Assembly (NCBI GenBank): GCA_900770785.1
Contig: CAAGLJ010000034.1
Location: 1 to 34,211 of the forward strand
DNA from: Lachnospiraceae bacterium
Lineage (GTDB): Bacteria > Bacillota > Clostridia > Lachnospirales > Lachnospiraceae
Direction of reading: 5' to 3'
Length of the DNA stretch: 34,211 bases
Positions 7,457 through 15,424 of this stretch are shown in pieces. The translations under genes were made by a program, and so were the position numbers. Position 1 is the stretch's first letter, and each line of letters opens with the position of its first letter. A model generated the notes under the pieces. That model had not been told where the DNA came from. It saw nothing but the letters and a program-made list of their open reading frames with translations, and did not search any database.

Positions 7457-8605
7457 TTATACAACAAGTACCCTTACTTTACCAATGAGGATTTCATCAT
7501 TTTTTGTAATTCCCATGATTTCTCCCGGTCTGAGCCTCATTCCGTTTAGGACTGTTCCGTTAGTCGAGTTCATATCCATAACGGCTATTCCCCCATCCTG
7601 CTCGACAAATCGACAATGGATTCGGCTGACCGAGCTGTCTGCCATAACGATAGAAACCTCTTCTCTGATCTTTCCTACTGTAACCGGAAGGGTTTCTAAT
7701 GAGGCCGTCTTTGTCCTCCCTCTTTCTTTCCATTGCAGCTTCCAGCCTTCCTCCTGACTTTCAAAAAAAATGGTTTCCTGACAGGCCGGATATTCTTCCT
7801 CCTGACTTTTTATCGTATAATCAGACAGGCTGAAATCTGTTTCCGACAAAGCTCCCTTTCTTTTTCTAAAAAGCCTGTCCCAAAGTCCTCTTATTCCCTT
7901 TCTCTTCTTTCCCCTTCTTTCTTCTGTTTCAAGGGATAATATCCCGGTCTGCCCTGTCCCTTCCCCTTCATCCTCCATTTCGGGAAAGGAAATTTCCAAT
8001 CCGGATTTTTCTTCTGAAGAATGCAGCCCATAAATCTCCTCCTTCTTCTTTTGGCGTTTCAGGATATTTTCTTTTTCTATCGTGGCTAAAAATTGGCAGA
8101 GAGAAAAATTGGGCTGACTCTGCTGCTTATAAAATAAATAGGCTGCATTAATACCATGTTCATCCCGCTGGTTCATTTTTTCCAGAAAAAATTCTGCCAA
8201 ATGACGGAGTCCTTCTTCAGCTTCTCTCTCCCATGGGAGCAGGGCCACCTCCAGTTCTTTAGTTTCAATATCCAGATACAGATACTCTGGCTTAAGCAAA
8301 ACAGACCTATGGGATAACAGATAATTTCTCAATTCATCAAATATTGCAGCAAGCTGTTGGAAAAGGCGGGTCATATCCTCCAGTGTAAGCTCCTTGTCCT
8401 GATACTCCTGCTGCAGACTTTTTCTTCCTGTGATATCCAGACAAAGATAGGCCTCCCCCTCTTCCAGCCGTTCCTTTGCAGAAAGAATTCCTTTTATACG
8501 ATTTTCTTCCAGCATTTGAAATGCATACTGTTTGCGGTTTACCTTCCCGGGAATATGTATCTGCATATAACTGGCATATAGATCTGATTTATAACGTACT
8601 TCCAT
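7457..8605 (-). CDS. FHA-domain protein at the end of the Tad operon (DUF6382-like N-terminus)
   Basis: The 382-residue protein has a C-terminal forkhead-associated domain at about residues 300-382 (VTVGKIREEVSIVMADSSVS, then RIHCRF and MDMNSTNGTVLNG), the phosphothreonine-binding fold with its conserved Ser, Arg-Ile-His and Asn-Gly-Thr positions. The first 190 residues (Tyr- and Leu-rich, with YLCLDITGRKSLQQEY) resemble the DUF6382 region seen with FHA in Lachnospiraceae Tad loci. A basic patch, RRGKKRKGIRGLWDRLFRKR, lies in the linker. No membrane segment is visible. It starts three bases after the TadE-like gene stops; its GGGAGG site overlaps that gene's end. A role in regulating pilus assembly through a phosphorylated partner is inference; no Ser/Thr kinase is present in the window. 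Confidence 0.82.
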   Translation of the reverse strand: MEVRYKSDLYASYMQIHIPGKVNRKQYAFQMLEENRIKGILSAKERLEEGEAYLCLDITGRKSLQQEYQDKELTLEDMTRLFQQLAAIFDELRNYLLSHRSVLLKPEYLYLDIETKELEVALLPWEREAEEGLRHLAEFFLEKMNQRDEHGINAAYLFYKQQSQPNFSLCQFLATIEKENILKRQKKKEEIYGLHSSEEKSGLEISFPEMEDEGEGTGQTGILSLETEERRGKKRKGIRGLWDRLFRKRKGALSETDFSLSDYTIKSQEEEYPACQETIFFESQEEGWKLQWKERGRTKTASLETLPVTVGKIREEVSIVMADSSVSRIHCRFVEQDGGIAVMDMNSTNGTVLNGMRLRPGEIMGITKNDEILIGKVRVLVV

Positions 8606-8608
8606 CCT

Positions 8609-9052
8609 TTATTTTCCTCCCACCGTTCTCATGCTTCGTATAATGTTTACCGGTTCCAGCCTTTTAGCCTCTGCCTGTGTCTCAAAAGTCCACAAACCAA
8701 CTTTGTGAGAAACCCACTCACCAAAGGGCATATATACACTAATGGATACTCCCACTCTTACTTTATTCCAGGATACCTGCACCCGGCTTTCCATAGTTTT
8801 TACTGCCAACAATCGGCCTTCCACCAGCTCTTTCAGCTGACCATCGGTAAATTCTTCAATCTGAGCATTGCTTCCTTCCTTTACCAGACTGCCCCGAAGT
8901 GCGGCTGTATAGGCAACCTGATGAAGAATACAGACATTATAAAGATAAAATCCCAGATAAAGAGTAAAAATGATTGCTGAAATTAGCAGTGGCATTATCA
9001 ATGAAGCCTCCACTGTCAAATAGCCCTTCCATACCTTTTTTCTTTTATCCAT
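8609..9052 (-). CDS. TadE-like minor pseudopilin
   Basis: This 147-residue protein has a short basic N-terminus followed by YLTVEASLIMPLLISAIIFT, the TadE hallmark with Glu five residues after the presumed cleavage region, then one membrane helix and an exported domain of about 95 residues. TadE proteins are prepilin-peptidase substrates that act at the outer face of the membrane in Tad pilus assembly. The ATG at 9052 is chosen over an upstream TTG at 9070 because GGAG stands eight bases before it. It overlaps the end of the prepilin peptidase gene by eight bases, which suggests translational coupling. Confidence 0.8.
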   Translation of the reverse strand: MDKRKKVWKGYLTVEASLIMPLLISAIIFTLYLGFYLYNVCILHQVAYTAALRGSLVKEGSNAQIEEFTDGQLKELVEGRLLAVKTMESRVQVSWNKVRVGVSISVYMPFGEWVSHKVGLWTFETQAEAKRLEPVNIIRSMRTVGGK

Positions 9053-9476
9053 TGGTACATCTCCACACAATCAGGCTGGCTACCCACAAAAACGGCAAAA
9101 ACGGAATTTTCGTATGGCGTCCTGCTTTTTTCAGCGTAAGCAGAAGTCCTGCCCACAAAGTAAGCAAAAATATGGCCATCAGACAGATGAGCCACAAGGA
9201 GGAAAGAGGAAAGCACCCTCCCAGGATCAGCAGCATCATTCCATCTCCATAGCCTACCTTTTCCTGTGTCAGCCTACTGCATATCAGAAAAAAAGCTCCG
9301 GGAAGCAGACGCAGAATCAAATCAATCAATGTAAGTTTGCTTTTGCTCCATTCTCCCCATAAAAAGGCTATGGCAAGCACAATTCCCACCCAAAGATAGG
9401 CAAAGCTGATCTGCTTCCTTTTTCCATCCATTAAAGCTCCGGCTCCTAAATAACCCATTAAAATAATTTCTCCCAT
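9045..9476 (-). CDS. prepilin peptidase, A24 family (second copy in the locus)
   Basis: The 143-residue integral membrane protein has the two aspartates of the A24 aspartyl proteases: one in ALMDGKRKQIS after the first helix, and one in the GxGD motif VGYGDGMML. A C-terminal IPFLPFLWV corresponds to the IPFGPFL segment of type IV prepilin peptidases. It would cleave the short leaders of Tad pilins at the cytoplasmic face. The ATG at 9476 follows GGGGAGG by four bases; an upstream ORF extension to 9533 would overlap the preceding gene and lacks a ribosome site. It differs clearly from the first prepilin peptidase at 16412-16927, so the operon holds two. Confidence 0.85.
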   Translation of the reverse strand: MGEIILMGYLGAGALMDGKRKQISFAYLWVGIVLAIAFLWGEWSKSKLTLIDLILRLLPGAFFLICSRLTQEKVGYGDGMMLLILGGCFPLSSLWLICLMAIFLLTLWAGLLLTLKKAGRHTKIPFLPFLWVASLIVWRCTNG

Positions 9477-9523
9477 TTTTCCTCCCCTTTTCTCCCTATT
9501 CTGCTTCCACCAAAAAGCCGCTT

Positions 9524-10336
9524 TTATCCGCATTTACTACAGGCTGGAATCTCTGGAAGCTGTGACAGGTATACACCTCTTACGGTTCTTTTCAGTCCCT
9601 GGCAGCCCAAACTGAAATGGTATCTGTCCCCCTGCTCTGTAAGATAAACAAGAGTAGCAAAGCTCTGTTTCCCACAGTATTCACAGGGCGTATATTTTCT
9701 GCCTGACCGATTCCTTTCTTCCATAACCTGCGAAAAGGATGCCGCCCTTATGGAAAGAGCCAGATGCGTACAGTGCAGACTTTTGTGGTATACCTTACCA
9801 TGCTCTGCCATATAAACAATGGCTTCTTCCTCCCCACCTCCCCAGTCTCCGGTCACATCATAGCCTGTCCAGGGCTTAACCACACACTGTACCACCATTT
9901 TATAGCTAGGCATTGCCGTGAGCGAAAAGGGGGATTCCATCTTTTCCTCCTTTCTCAAGCGAATCAGACTGTCGCTGTTTTCCGAAAAGCCTTCTGCCCC
10001 ATAGGCATAAACAGCCAGTTCCTTTCCCTGCTGATGTAGATTTTGCAGCTGCTTGCCATATTGAATAAACAGAAAAATCAGGGAAAATACGTTTACCAGA
10101 AAAAAGAGAAAAAGGGAAAAGGCCATAGAGGCCTCAACCGTTATGGAAGCCTTTACCTTAGGAGAAGTAAAACGGGACATCCTTTTGGATAGGTATTCTT
10201 TAGGGAAAGAACAAACTTTTTTACTGTCAGGATCGAGTTTACTTATGTTTTTTAATGAGATTTTACTCTTAACGCTTGTCTGGAGAGAAGCTTTTGTGTC
10301 AAATTGATTGGTTAACTGATTCATCCAAAAGGACAT
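9524..10336 (-). CDS. TadE-like pseudopilin with two tandem Cys/His modules
   Basis: The 270-residue protein has a 60-residue N-terminal leader, a TadE-type segment ASITVEASMAFSLFLFFLV (Glu before a single membrane helix), and an exported C-terminal part with two copies of one module. Copy one reads VYMAEHGKVYHKSLHC with CEYCG about 40 residues on; copy two reads VYLTEQGDRYHFSLGC with CSKCG at the very end. Each has one His and three Cys in the pattern Y-H-x3-4-C and C-x2-C, resembling the small Ada-like or nuclease-tail metal-binding modules, so zinc binding is likely. The ATG at 10336 has AGGAGG 11 bases upstream; an internal ATG at 10180 is a possible shorter start. The extra 50 leading residues are unusual for a TadE and are bounded by an inverted repeat. 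Confidence 0.75.
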   Translation of the reverse strand: MSFWMNQLTNQFDTKASLQTSVKSKISLKNISKLDPDSKKVCSFPKEYLSKRMSRFTSPKVKASITVEASMAFSLFLFFLVNVFSLIFLFIQYGKQLQNLHQQGKELAVYAYGAEGFSENSDSLIRLRKEEKMESPFSLTAMPSYKMVVQCVVKPWTGYDVTGDWGGGEEEAIVYMAEHGKVYHKSLHCTHLALSIRAASFSQVMEERNRSGRKYTPCEYCGKQSFATLVYLTEQGDRYHFSLGCQGLKRTVRGVYLSQLPEIPACSKCG

Positions 10337-10339
10337 CCC
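10174..10339. repeat. 17-bp imperfect inverted repeat bounding 132 bases
   Basis: GGGACATCCTTTTGGAT at 10174-10190 and ATCCAAAAGGACATCCC at 10323-10339 are inverted copies with 15 of 17 positions matching. The outer copy holds the ATG at 10336 and the inner copy holds the alternative ATG at 10180. The 132 bases between encode the unusual N-terminal leader of the pseudopilin. Confidence 0.6.
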
Positions 10340-10360
10340 GTCTTACTCCTCCTTTCTGTT

Positions 10361-11818
10361 TTAATAAGAAAAACTTCTTGTAATATCGTATCCATATCCA
10401 TATTTACTGCTAATATTGGCTTTGGCCTTTACCGCTTTTACGCACCCGTCAATCCGAAAATATTCATTTCCCGATGTAAGACGAATATCCATTTCACATA
10501 TGTCCATGAAGCCTTCCAGTACTTTTTCCTCACTTTCCATATACAGGAATACCTCCAGGTAATTCTGGTAAGAAAAGCCCTGTTCTGAAGAATGATATTC
10601 ATCCAGATGTGAAGTAAAATTGGCCAGATGCAGCAGGGGTGTATTCCAGCTGGCATCATCCTTAAACAAAGGTACCTTATTTCCATCCAGTAAAATATGA
10701 AGGTCTTTTACACTTTCTGCATAGCCCCATGCAAACAGTAATGAGTACTTTACCACTTCTTCCAGCTCAGGCATGAGCAGCAGTGCAGTAAGTGCAGACG
10801 CTAACAGCCCTGCCTGCGTCTGCTTTTCCTGACTGGAAAACAAATACAGCGTATTGGCTGCCTGTCGGATATGCAGAATATCCTTCAGTACCTCCTGCAG
10901 ATTTTCGTCATCCCGGCTCCTTCTCTTCAGAATATACTCCAGCTGATATTCCAAAGCTCCCTTTTCCAAAGCCTGTCCATAGAAGCCACATTTTTCAAAA
11001 AGATATTCCTGTAAAAAGATTCGTCCGGCTGTCTGCTCCAGCAAAGATTCTTCTTCCTCTATCTGTCCTTTTCCCTGCAAGGGCTGCCTGTGGCTGAAAT
11101 AATACTCCGGGTAAATTTCCATAGCAGATACTGTTTTTCCTGCTGGCAGAGCCACCTGTAAAATTCCTTTTCCCCGGCTTTCTCTCACCGAATCAGCAGG
11201 ATTATCAATGGTAACTGTGGCTTCATTTCCCTCTTCATTTTCTTTTTTTATCTGCTGATTTTTTTCCTCCACCAATCGGTCAATCTCCTTATGAGCCTTA
11301 TCCCATTCGTCGTTAATACTCCTGCTGTCAAGATTACTTGCCCTAATCAGATTGGTACGGTAGGCCACATCCTCTGCCAGCGTAATTCCGGTACGACTCT
11401 TCATATATTCTACAATCTGTTCCTTTAAAACCTGGCCCTGATGATCAGAAGCCAGCCGATAGCCTTCCAGAGTCACATTATCACAATGCAGGTCCGTCAA
11501 ATCCCGGTAAGATAAAAAATCGGCCGCTTCCTTTTCAAAATTCTGATTCATAAAGTATTGAAGATGCTCTTCCGTATTTTTTACTGATGGGTCCCCTTGG
11601 CCATAGGTGGTATCAATAAAGAACAGATCGTACTGTTCAAGAAGCTGCCGATTATACTCCCCAAAAATGGAGTACAGTCCGATGTCCATTACACCTTCTA
11701 TTTCCATTCGTATGGTCTGCATACGTACACCCTCAATTAAAGTAAAAATCAGAGACAGCATTACCCCCAGAGTAAGGGCAAGATAGAGGGTAATGTATCC
11801 GTCCTTCTCCCTTTTCAT
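10361..11818 (-). CDS. DUF5702-like exported protein of the Tad locus
   Basis: The 485-residue protein begins MKREKDGYITLYLALTLGVM, a short basic leader and one membrane helix, then EGVRMQTIRMEIEGVMDIGLYSIFGEYNRQLLEQYDLFFID (quoted in outline only), a block I associate with the DUF5702 family found next to TadE genes in Lachnospiraceae. The rest is a long exported domain without recognisable catalytic motif. By position and topology it is a minor pilin-like or assembly component of the Tad system, possibly the counterpart of TadG. Its ATG overlaps the Flp stop codon as TGATG with no strong ribosome site, so translation probably depends on coupling to the pilin gene. Confidence 0.72.
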   Translation of the reverse strand: MKREKDGYITLYLALTLGVMLSLIFTLIEGVRMQTIRMEIEGVMDIGLYSIFGEYNRQLLEQYDLFFIDTTYGQGDPSVKNTEEHLQYFMNQNFEKEAADFLSYRDLTDLHCDNVTLEGYRLASDHQGQVLKEQIVEYMKSRTGITLAEDVAYRTNLIRASNLDSRSINDEWDKAHKEIDRLVEEKNQQIKKENEEGNEATVTIDNPADSVRESRGKGILQVALPAGKTVSAMEIYPEYYFSHRQPLQGKGQIEEEESLLEQTAGRIFLQEYLFEKCGFYGQALEKGALEYQLEYILKRRSRDDENLQEVLKDILHIRQAANTLYLFSSQEKQTQAGLLASALTALLLMPELEEVVKYSLLFAWGYAESVKDLHILLDGNKVPLFKDDASWNTPLLHLANFTSHLDEYHSSEQGFSYQNYLEVFLYMESEEKVLEGFMDICEMDIRLTSGNEYFRIDGCVKAVKAKANISSKYGYGYDITRSFSY

Positions 11819-11988
11819 CAGACTGATTTGGCCTGTCTGGTAATCTTATCAAAAACAGACTCTACCAGGGAGGTAAGCTGTTCCTTGAAAATAATTACCA
11901 GGCTGATTAATACTACGATAATCAATATAATCTCCACCGTTCCCATTCCTTCTTCTTCCTGCAAAAAATTTTTCCATGTCTTTAACAT
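11818..11988 (-). CDS. Flp-type (type IVb) major pilin
   Basis: This is the likely main pilus subunit. From the ATG at 11988 it has 56 residues: a short leader MLKTWKNFLQEEEG, then GTVEIILIIVVLISLVII. Cleavage after Gly in EEEG-MGTVE would leave Glu at position +5 of the mature pilin, the class IVb rule. The mature part is a single hydrophobic helix with a short amphipathic tail. The start at 11988 has AGAGG six bases upstream; an upstream ATG at 12039 would give a 73-residue form with an over-long leader repeating MLLEQ. Two identical palindromes precede the gene. It is followed, with overlap, by the DUF5702-like gene. Confidence 0.85.
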   Translation of the reverse strand: MLKTWKNFLQEEEGMGTVEIILIIVVLISLVIIFKEQLTSLVESVFDKITRQAKSV

Positions 11989-12005
11989 TTCCTTCCTCTC
12001 TTTCC

Positions 12006-12061
12006 GCTGCTCCAGCAGCATTTTTATCAGTACTCTCATTTTTGCTGCTCCAGCAGCATTT
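12006..12061. repeat. two identical palindromes before the pilin gene
   Basis: GCTGCTCCAGCAGCATTT occurs at 12006-12023 and again at 12044-12061. Each copy contains a perfect 6-bp hairpin GCTGCT-CC-AGCAGC. The pair lies between the tadC stop and the flp start on the minus strand. On that strand the adjoining tract is A-rich before each hairpin, so these are not standard terminators. Confidence 0.8.
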
Positions 12062-13358
12062 ACACCTGAAAGGCAAAGCAGGCCGGAACGATCACCAGAA
12101 TCATTACCATCCCCAGCATAAGCATCATGGGAAACAACAGTTTTGTTCCTGCTTCCTCACCCTTTCGTTTTATTTGATTTTTTCGCTCTTCATTGACTTT
12201 CCAGCTTTCCTGCCGTAAGGTATCCAGCATTCCGGCTGCCCCCTTTTGTAAATTTTGAATCAGCAGAGTGGATAATTTACGATAAAGCGGAAGCCCGCAT
12301 CTGCTTCCCAGAAGTTCATAGGCCTCTCTTTGGGCCATTCCATTTTTCATTCGTCGGCAAATATATTGAAGCTCTTCATACAGATATTCTTCTCTTTTCC
12401 CTTGCAGCTTCTTTTTCTGATAATCCTCTGCCATCCGAAAAAAAGCTCCCTGTGCCGTCATTCCTGCCTCCATAAAAAGAATCAGCTTTGTTACAAATTC
12501 CGGATACTGCTCCTGCAGCAGACCTTTTCTCTTCTCTGCCTCTTTATGTACCTCCTTATCCTTTTCCCACCATATTACAATAAGGATTAAGGGGAAAAGA
12601 ATCGGCAGAATAAATATGCCTTTCTTTATGGGGTATCGCCATTTGAGTCCACCACTTTTCCATTCCCTGGGCAGCTCTACTGTCTTTTCCTTTCTTCCTG
12701 CTTCTTCTGCCTGATTAATCTTTTCCGACAGCTCCAGCAAAAAGGAATTTTCTTTCTTTTCCTCTGCCGGCACCACCCTTACAAAAAAGCTGTGTTCTCT
12801 TTCCCATTCGTCATACTCCATTTTAACGGTAAGCTGAATCAGTTCACCTTCCTGTGAAAGATGCTGGGTATGAAGACTTCCTCCATCATCCAGCAGCTTG
12901 GGGTTGCTGCTTCTCCAGCTCAAATAGAGGGGATATCCTTCTACTTCCTGAGGAAAATTCAAATCACTTTTTATCCGATCCACACTCTGATTTTTTCCCA
13001 GAATAATTTCCGGCAGCATTTCTTCTACTTTGTCAAAGCCTTCTTCAATCTCTTCAAAGCTATATTCCAGTTCTTCCAGAGTAACCAAAAGAGGCTGCCA
13101 TTTTTCCTCTCCCAGCTGCACCTCCAGCTCTACCTCCTTTCTTCCCTGTCCATAGTCATTTCTCTCAAGCTTATTTCCTCCCTCCAGCTTTCTCTCCTGC
13201 AATCCCTGCCAAAAAATAACTGAAACTATACTTAAGCCTGCCAAAAAGAGTAAGGTAAGGATCCTTTTCTTCTTTTTATAATAGTTTTCCACCAGCAGCT
13301 TCCGGTTTTGGCCAATATACAGCTGGGCAAAATCCTTTTCAATTTGTGTTTTGCTCAT
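12060..13358 (-). CDS. tadC: TadC-like inner-membrane protein with an outer Ig-like domain
   Basis: The 432-residue protein belongs to the type II secretion F family, polytopic proteins that work with the TadA ATPase. A first helix (about residues 35-55) is followed by roughly 180 exported residues, a second helix (IFILPILFPLILIVIWW), a cytoplasmic F domain (EQYPEFVTKLILFMEAGMTAQGAF onwards, outlined) and a final helix MLMLGMVMILVIVPACFAF. The exported part contains LYLSWRSSNPKLLDDGG and SFFVRVVP, the pattern of atrophied bacterial Ig domains. The ATG at 13358 follows AGGAGG by four bases; an upstream ATG at 13382 has no such site. It lies 49 bases after tadB. Confidence 0.82.
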   Translation of the reverse strand: MSKTQIEKDFAQLYIGQNRKLLVENYYKKKKRILTLLFLAGLSIVSVIFWQGLQERKLEGGNKLERNDYGQGRKEVELEVQLGEEKWQPLLVTLEELEYSFEEIEEGFDKVEEMLPEIILGKNQSVDRIKSDLNFPQEVEGYPLYLSWRSSNPKLLDDGGSLHTQHLSQEGELIQLTVKMEYDEWEREHSFFVRVVPAEEKKENSFLLELSEKINQAEEAGRKEKTVELPREWKSGGLKWRYPIKKGIFILPILFPLILIVIWWEKDKEVHKEAEKRKGLLQEQYPEFVTKLILFMEAGMTAQGAFFRMAEDYQKKKLQGKREEYLYEELQYICRRMKNGMAQREAYELLGSRCGLPLYRKLSTLLIQNLQKGAAGMLDTLRQESWKVNEERKNQIKRKGEEAGTKLLFPMMLMLGMVMILVIVPACFAFQV

Positions 13359-13407
13359 TTTTCCTCCTATTCCAAAGTACAAAATGTCTTTCGTTTATGT
13401 AAAAATA

Positions 13408-14250
13408 TTACAGGGCTATTTCTGTAATTTTTCCTGCCCAGTAAAATGCAATGAAGTAAAGCAGTAAACAGACAGTCATAATACAGATCCCGGCTACATT
13501 GTGATACAGTACATCAAAATATCCCGGAGAAGTAAGGTTCATGTAGAAAAGAATCCCAAAAGGAACCAGACACATAATCTGACTTTCCACCCGCTTTGCA
13601 TGAATTATGGTTCCTATTTCTTCTTTGATTTCCGCTTTTTCCTGTATAATATCCACAGTCTTTTTCATTATCTCCTGCCATTTTCCACCGGTTCTTTCGG
13701 CAATGGAAAAAACCTCTGCAAATTCCTGTATCTCTCCTCCCGGACAGCGATTTCCCAAATCCAGAAGCAGCTGTACCAGAGGAATACCATTTCCCATTCC
13801 TTTTCGTATAATAATCAATTCCTCTGCCATACAGCTGGATTTACCAAAGAGATTCAATACATCTTTATAGCTTTCCATAAAAGCGTTTTCCATGGAATAA
13901 CCGGCCTGTAGATTAATATTTACACTAAGCAGCGTTTCTCTGAATTCTTTTTCCAGTCTCTCCATTCGCCTCATCGTCAGCCTTCTCTTTTTTTCTTTAC
14001 GATAAAACAGGATTAATGGTGCCAGCATGGCAAAAGCCCAGATACTTCGATAAAAAAAGTAGGAAAAAACGGCTGCTGCCAGAACACCTTCCAAATCACA
14101 CCTGAACTCTTCCTTCAGGGTAAATCTATATTCTTTATAGTCTGTCGGCTCCTTCCTTTTGACTTTAGAGCCCGTGGAATGCTCCCTTTTTTCTTTATGG
14201 ATAGGCAATTCCTGCACTGTCCATTTTGTAGCGGCCCTTAAGCTCACCAA
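13408..14250 (-). CDS. tadB: TadB-like inner-membrane protein (type II secretion F family)
   Basis: The 280-residue protein has two N-terminal membrane stretches near residues 55-85, a cytoplasmic F domain (RLEKEFRETLLSVNINLQAG, YSMENAF, then FSIAERTGGKWQEIM) and two C-terminal helices (LVPFGILFYMNL and GICIMTVCLLLYFIAFYWAG). It is the usual TadB partner of TadC and TadA. The start is uncertain: the frame opens at a TTG at 14250 with AGGAGG 11 bases upstream, or a GTG at 14247. Both lie inside the end of tadA (overlap of about 55 bases). No suitable ATG lies near the N-terminus. Confidence 0.82.
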   Translation of the reverse strand: MVSLRAATKWTVQELPIHKEKREHSTGSKVKRKEPTDYKEYRFTLKEEFRCDLEGVLAAAVFSYFFYRSIWAFAMLAPLILFYRKEKKRRLTMRRMERLEKEFRETLLSVNINLQAGYSMENAFMESYKDVLNLFGKSSCMAEELIIIRKGMGNGIPLVQLLLDLGNRCPGGEIQEFAEVFSIAERTGGKWQEIMKKTVDIIQEKAEIKEEIGTIIHAKRVESQIMCLVPFGILFYMNLTSPGYFDVLYHNVAGICIMTVCLLLYFIAFYWAGKITEIAL

Positions 14251-15424
14251 TTTTCACCAGCCCTCCTTTAACCATTTTTCCTTTTTCCTCTCCCATTTCC
14301 CGAAACCGATAAATAGGGTTCAACTCAATCTCTTCTCCCTGCATTCCTGCAATTTCTGTAATCTCCAGAACTTTTCTGCTTTTATCCCGAAGTCTTCCCA
14401 GGTGAACCACCAGGTCTATACCGGAAGCAATCTGTCTGCGTATGGCACCCACCGGAAGCTCTACTCCCATGAGAATCATGGTTTCCAAACGAACCAGCAT
14501 ATCCGCTGCACTGTTGGCATGAGCAGTAGACATACTCCCATCATGACCACAGTTCATAGCACTTCCAATCATATCCAGGGCCTCTGCCCCTCTTACTTCT
14601 CCTACCACGATCCGGTCCGGCCTCATTCGTAAGCTGGCCTTAATTAAATCCCTGATGGTAATTACCTTTCCTCCCTCCATATTGGCATTTCTTGTTTCCA
14701 TACGAATCAGATTCTCTACTGCCCAAAGCTGCAGCTCCGCACTGTCCTCTATGGTAATTACCCGTTCATCAGCCGGAATATACTGAGATAAAGCATTTAA
14801 AAAAGTAGTTTTTCCGCTTCCTGTTCCTCCGCTGATCAGGATATTATAGCGGGCCTTTACTGCCTTGATGAGAAATTCCACTGCCTCCTGGCTTATTGCT
14901 CCATAGCCTTTCAGTCTGTCCATGGTCATAGGTGTGTTAGAAAATCTTCTTATCGTGAGAACAGGTCCATTCAAGGCTATGGGATACAGCACTACATTCA
15001 CTCTTGAGCCTCCCGGTAATCTTGCATCTACAATAGGGGAAGCCTCGTTCACCGTCCGATTACAGCCGGCAACAATCTGACCGATTACCTGCAGCAGCTT
15101 TTCACCTGACTCAAATTCTGCCGGGAGACGTTTAATTTGTCCGTTTCTTTCTACAAAAATATGGGAGGGTCCATTGACCATAATTTCTGTCACACTGTCG
15201 TCCTCCAACAGCTCCTGTAAAACATCCAGCTTTCTCAGAGAGTAAAAAATTTCCCTGCCTATCCGTTTTCGTTCCTGTAAGGAAAATTTTGCTCCCTCTG
15301 CCTTTTTCAATAAGTATCCACTGATTAGCTCCTGCATTTCCTCATCCGTCAGTTCCTCCCGAAAGGCCAGGTCCTTCATGATTTCCTGTCTCAGACTACT
15401 GACGAAGCTCTGCCTATCCTTCAT
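14195..15424 (-). CDS. tadA: TadA/CpaF secretion ATPase
   Basis: This cytoplasmic hexameric ATPase powers Tad pilus assembly. The 409-residue protein has an N-terminal helical region, then LLEDDSVTEIMVNGPSHIFV typical of CpaF, Walker A GGTGSGKT at about residues 199-206, the Asp box VITIEDSAEL, Walker B RIVVGEVRG near 271-279 and the His box GHDGSMSTAHAN near 293-304. All key residues are present. The ATG at 15424 is chosen because GGAGG lies six to seven bases upstream and other CpaF proteins start at this point; it overlaps the TadZ-like gene end by 11 bases. The next gene, tadB, begins inside its 3' end. Confidence 0.95.
   Translation of the reverse strand: MKDRQSFVSSLRQEIMKDLAFREELTDEEMQELISGYLLKKAEGAKFSLQERKRIGREIFYSLRKLDVLQELLEDDSVTEIMVNGPSHIFVERNGQIKRLPAEFESGEKLLQVIGQIVAGCNRTVNEASPIVDARLPGGSRVNVVLYPIALNGPVLTIRRFSNTPMTMDRLKGYGAISQEAVEFLIKAVKARYNILISGGTGSGKTTFLNALSQYIPADERVITIEDSAELQLWAVENLIRMETRNANMEGGKVITIRDLIKASLRMRPDRIVVGEVRGAEALDMIGSAMNCGHDGSMSTAHANSAADMLVRLETMILMGVELPVGAIRRQIASGIDLVVHLGRLRDKSRKVLEITEIAGMQGEEIELNPIYRFREMGEEKGKMVKGGLVKIGELKGRYKMDSAGIAYP

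Noticed and set aside
12006..12061. The two palindromic units as a CRISPR remnant.
   Set aside because: Only two 18-base copies with a 20-base gap, inside an operon, and no cas gene; each is a simple hairpin that also codes MLLEQ.
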